Assembly: GCA_944739405.2 (NCBI GenBank)
Contig: OX123186.2
Coordinates: forward strand, 9,632,995-9,696,994
Reading direction: 5' to 3'
DNA: 64,000 nucleotides
Origin: Euclidia mi
Lineage: Eukaryota > Arthropoda > Insecta > Lepidoptera > Erebidae
In this document: piece after piece, positions 63,000 to 64,000 of the stretch
How positions within the stretch are numbered: the first letter of the stretch is position 1
Layout of the letters: every line of letters starts with the position of its first letter
Made by a program: the position numbers and the translations under genes
The notes under the pieces: model-generated
Database searches by the model: none
What the model saw: the letters and a program-made list of their open reading frames with translations, nothing else
What the model was told of the DNA's origin: nothing

Positions 63000-64000
63000 A
63001 TCATGCACGAGTTACCAAAAGGCAGGCAAAATGTTGTGTAAATTTCAAGTCATACATATAATTTCAACGATATGTTGTATATCTTCTTTGTCTCAGTACA
63101 TTCAGAGTTATACATATAAGCGAGTTTCTTTTCAAGTTAGTATTATGAAGGAACAAAGTTACCGTATTCATACATAAAGTTCAAGGAATTTCTTGCACGT
63201 GTCTCCAAGTTGCGCACATAAAACATTTCTTGATTCCAATATAAAAGCGATCTCTTCAAAAACTAGTCATAACATACAGAGTACTTTTAACGACGACAGC
63301 CAACGCAATAAATACGAAATGGGTGACTTTTTGCCCCATCCCACTCAACAGACAAAATCACCTCGCCCTTCAAATTAGAATTCGTTCAAATCAACTTTTA
63401 CTGTAAAGTAAAAGTTGATTTGAACGAATTCTCAAACAAAGGATCACGGTATTAAGCACCAATAAGCTATAATAATAAAACTTTTATTCAAACCTAATAT
63501 TTACGTAAGATTCGGGAACCCGGGGGGAATCGGGGCGAACTTAACAACCGACAGGTTTAATTAGGGAACGAAGCTAATTCCCAAGTTTTGATGAATGCGA
63601 TTTCACGGATACAACCCCATCTCACCCTCGCAGGGAGTAGCATAATTTGAAATTTTGATTTAAAGCCTTGTTTGGTTAATTGCTGTTAATACTATCTGCG
63701 TTGGGTTGGTTAACGTGACCGAAGTGATCGTAACCCTTTGAGATTAATATCAGACTCAGTTACGTTAGTTTATGATTGGATACTCTTATTCAAATTGAAT
63801 ACTAGTTGAAATTATTTGTGAAGTGAATTTTCTAGCCGTTTTTATATCATTGAATATCATTTACGAAAATCAATCGAAAACGTTTGTTAACGCTGGGAGC
63901 GTTAGACCATTTGATCTGAGTTGTCCTAGAAAGACAGCTAGATGGGATAACTATAAATTAAACCACATCTACTGTTGTACTGGTTTATTGTCTCCGGTTG
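63000..64000. other. Gene-free stretch to the window end
   Basis: No convincing coding sequence. 63510-63540 has a short GC-rich run ('acccggggggaatcgggg'). A hairpin at 63377-63432 is listed separately. Confidence 0.45.
63377..63432. repeat. Perfect hairpin, 26-bp arms, 4-nt loop
   Basis: Arms 63377-63402 and 63407-63432 (arm starts agaattcgttcaaatcaact), loop gtaa, no mismatch. Confidence 0.92.

Overview
The window looks like eukaryotic, insect and very probably lepidopteran nuclear DNA, dominated by transposable elements. The evidence is the mix of families: Jockey-clade and CR1/Daphne-like non-LTR retrotransposons, BEL/Pao LTR elements, a Tc1/mariner-type transposon, a TTAA-flanked piggyBac-like element, a Lep1-like Helitron, tRNA-derived SINEs, and dispersed repeats around a 'gtccactgctggac' core that are familiar from moth and butterfly genomes. 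I recognise no host protein-coding gene, no true tRNA or rRNA gene and no bacterial-type operon, so this is a transposon graveyard or gene desert.

Layout. 1-2560: GC-rich 5' half of a Jockey element (J1, minus): broken gag and the endonuclease start of ORF2, which runs off the window. 2640-7521: non-LTR element A (plus, decayed). 7522-9616: 5'-truncated Jockey element J2 (minus). 9640-13540: decayed BEL/Pao element G (minus). 13560-15470: 5'-truncated non-LTR element K (minus), abutting a 5'-truncated mariner-type transposon (15471-16743, plus). 16746-23200: SINEs and short repeats in AT-rich DNA. 23379-24385: a long-armed foldback element. 24392-25735: non-LTR element F (minus). 25736-31750: about 6 kb without genes. 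31755-33172: internally deleted piggyBac element. 33950-36090: SINE, non-LTR 3' fragments and a Helitron.

36370-44135: non-LTR element D, split by nested non-LTR element E (37777-43142). 44137-51602: non-LTR element C, split by nested element B (44871-49517, minus, a better-preserved relative of A). At about 51595-51602 C is fused to an inverted relative, C' (to about 54050), which itself carries a Harbinger-like MITE (51645-52391, TSD TTA). 54216-61632: complete BEL/Pao element H with two LTRs and a CAGCA target duplication. 61640-64000: gene-free AT-rich DNA with a duplicated 58-bp block and hairpins.

Best-preserved coding units: B (ORF1 intact; ORF2 open for about 979 codons but lacking its ATG), E (ORF1 intact; ORF2 with only a few nonsense codons) and the mariner transposase (one nonsense codon, N-terminus missing). 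The most unusual sequence-level signal is at least ten near-perfect inverted repeats with 0-6 nt spacers, three of them clustered in the MITE. Other points of interest are the long-armed foldback element and the shared CTGTCA/TGACAG clusters in two unrelated retrotransposon families.
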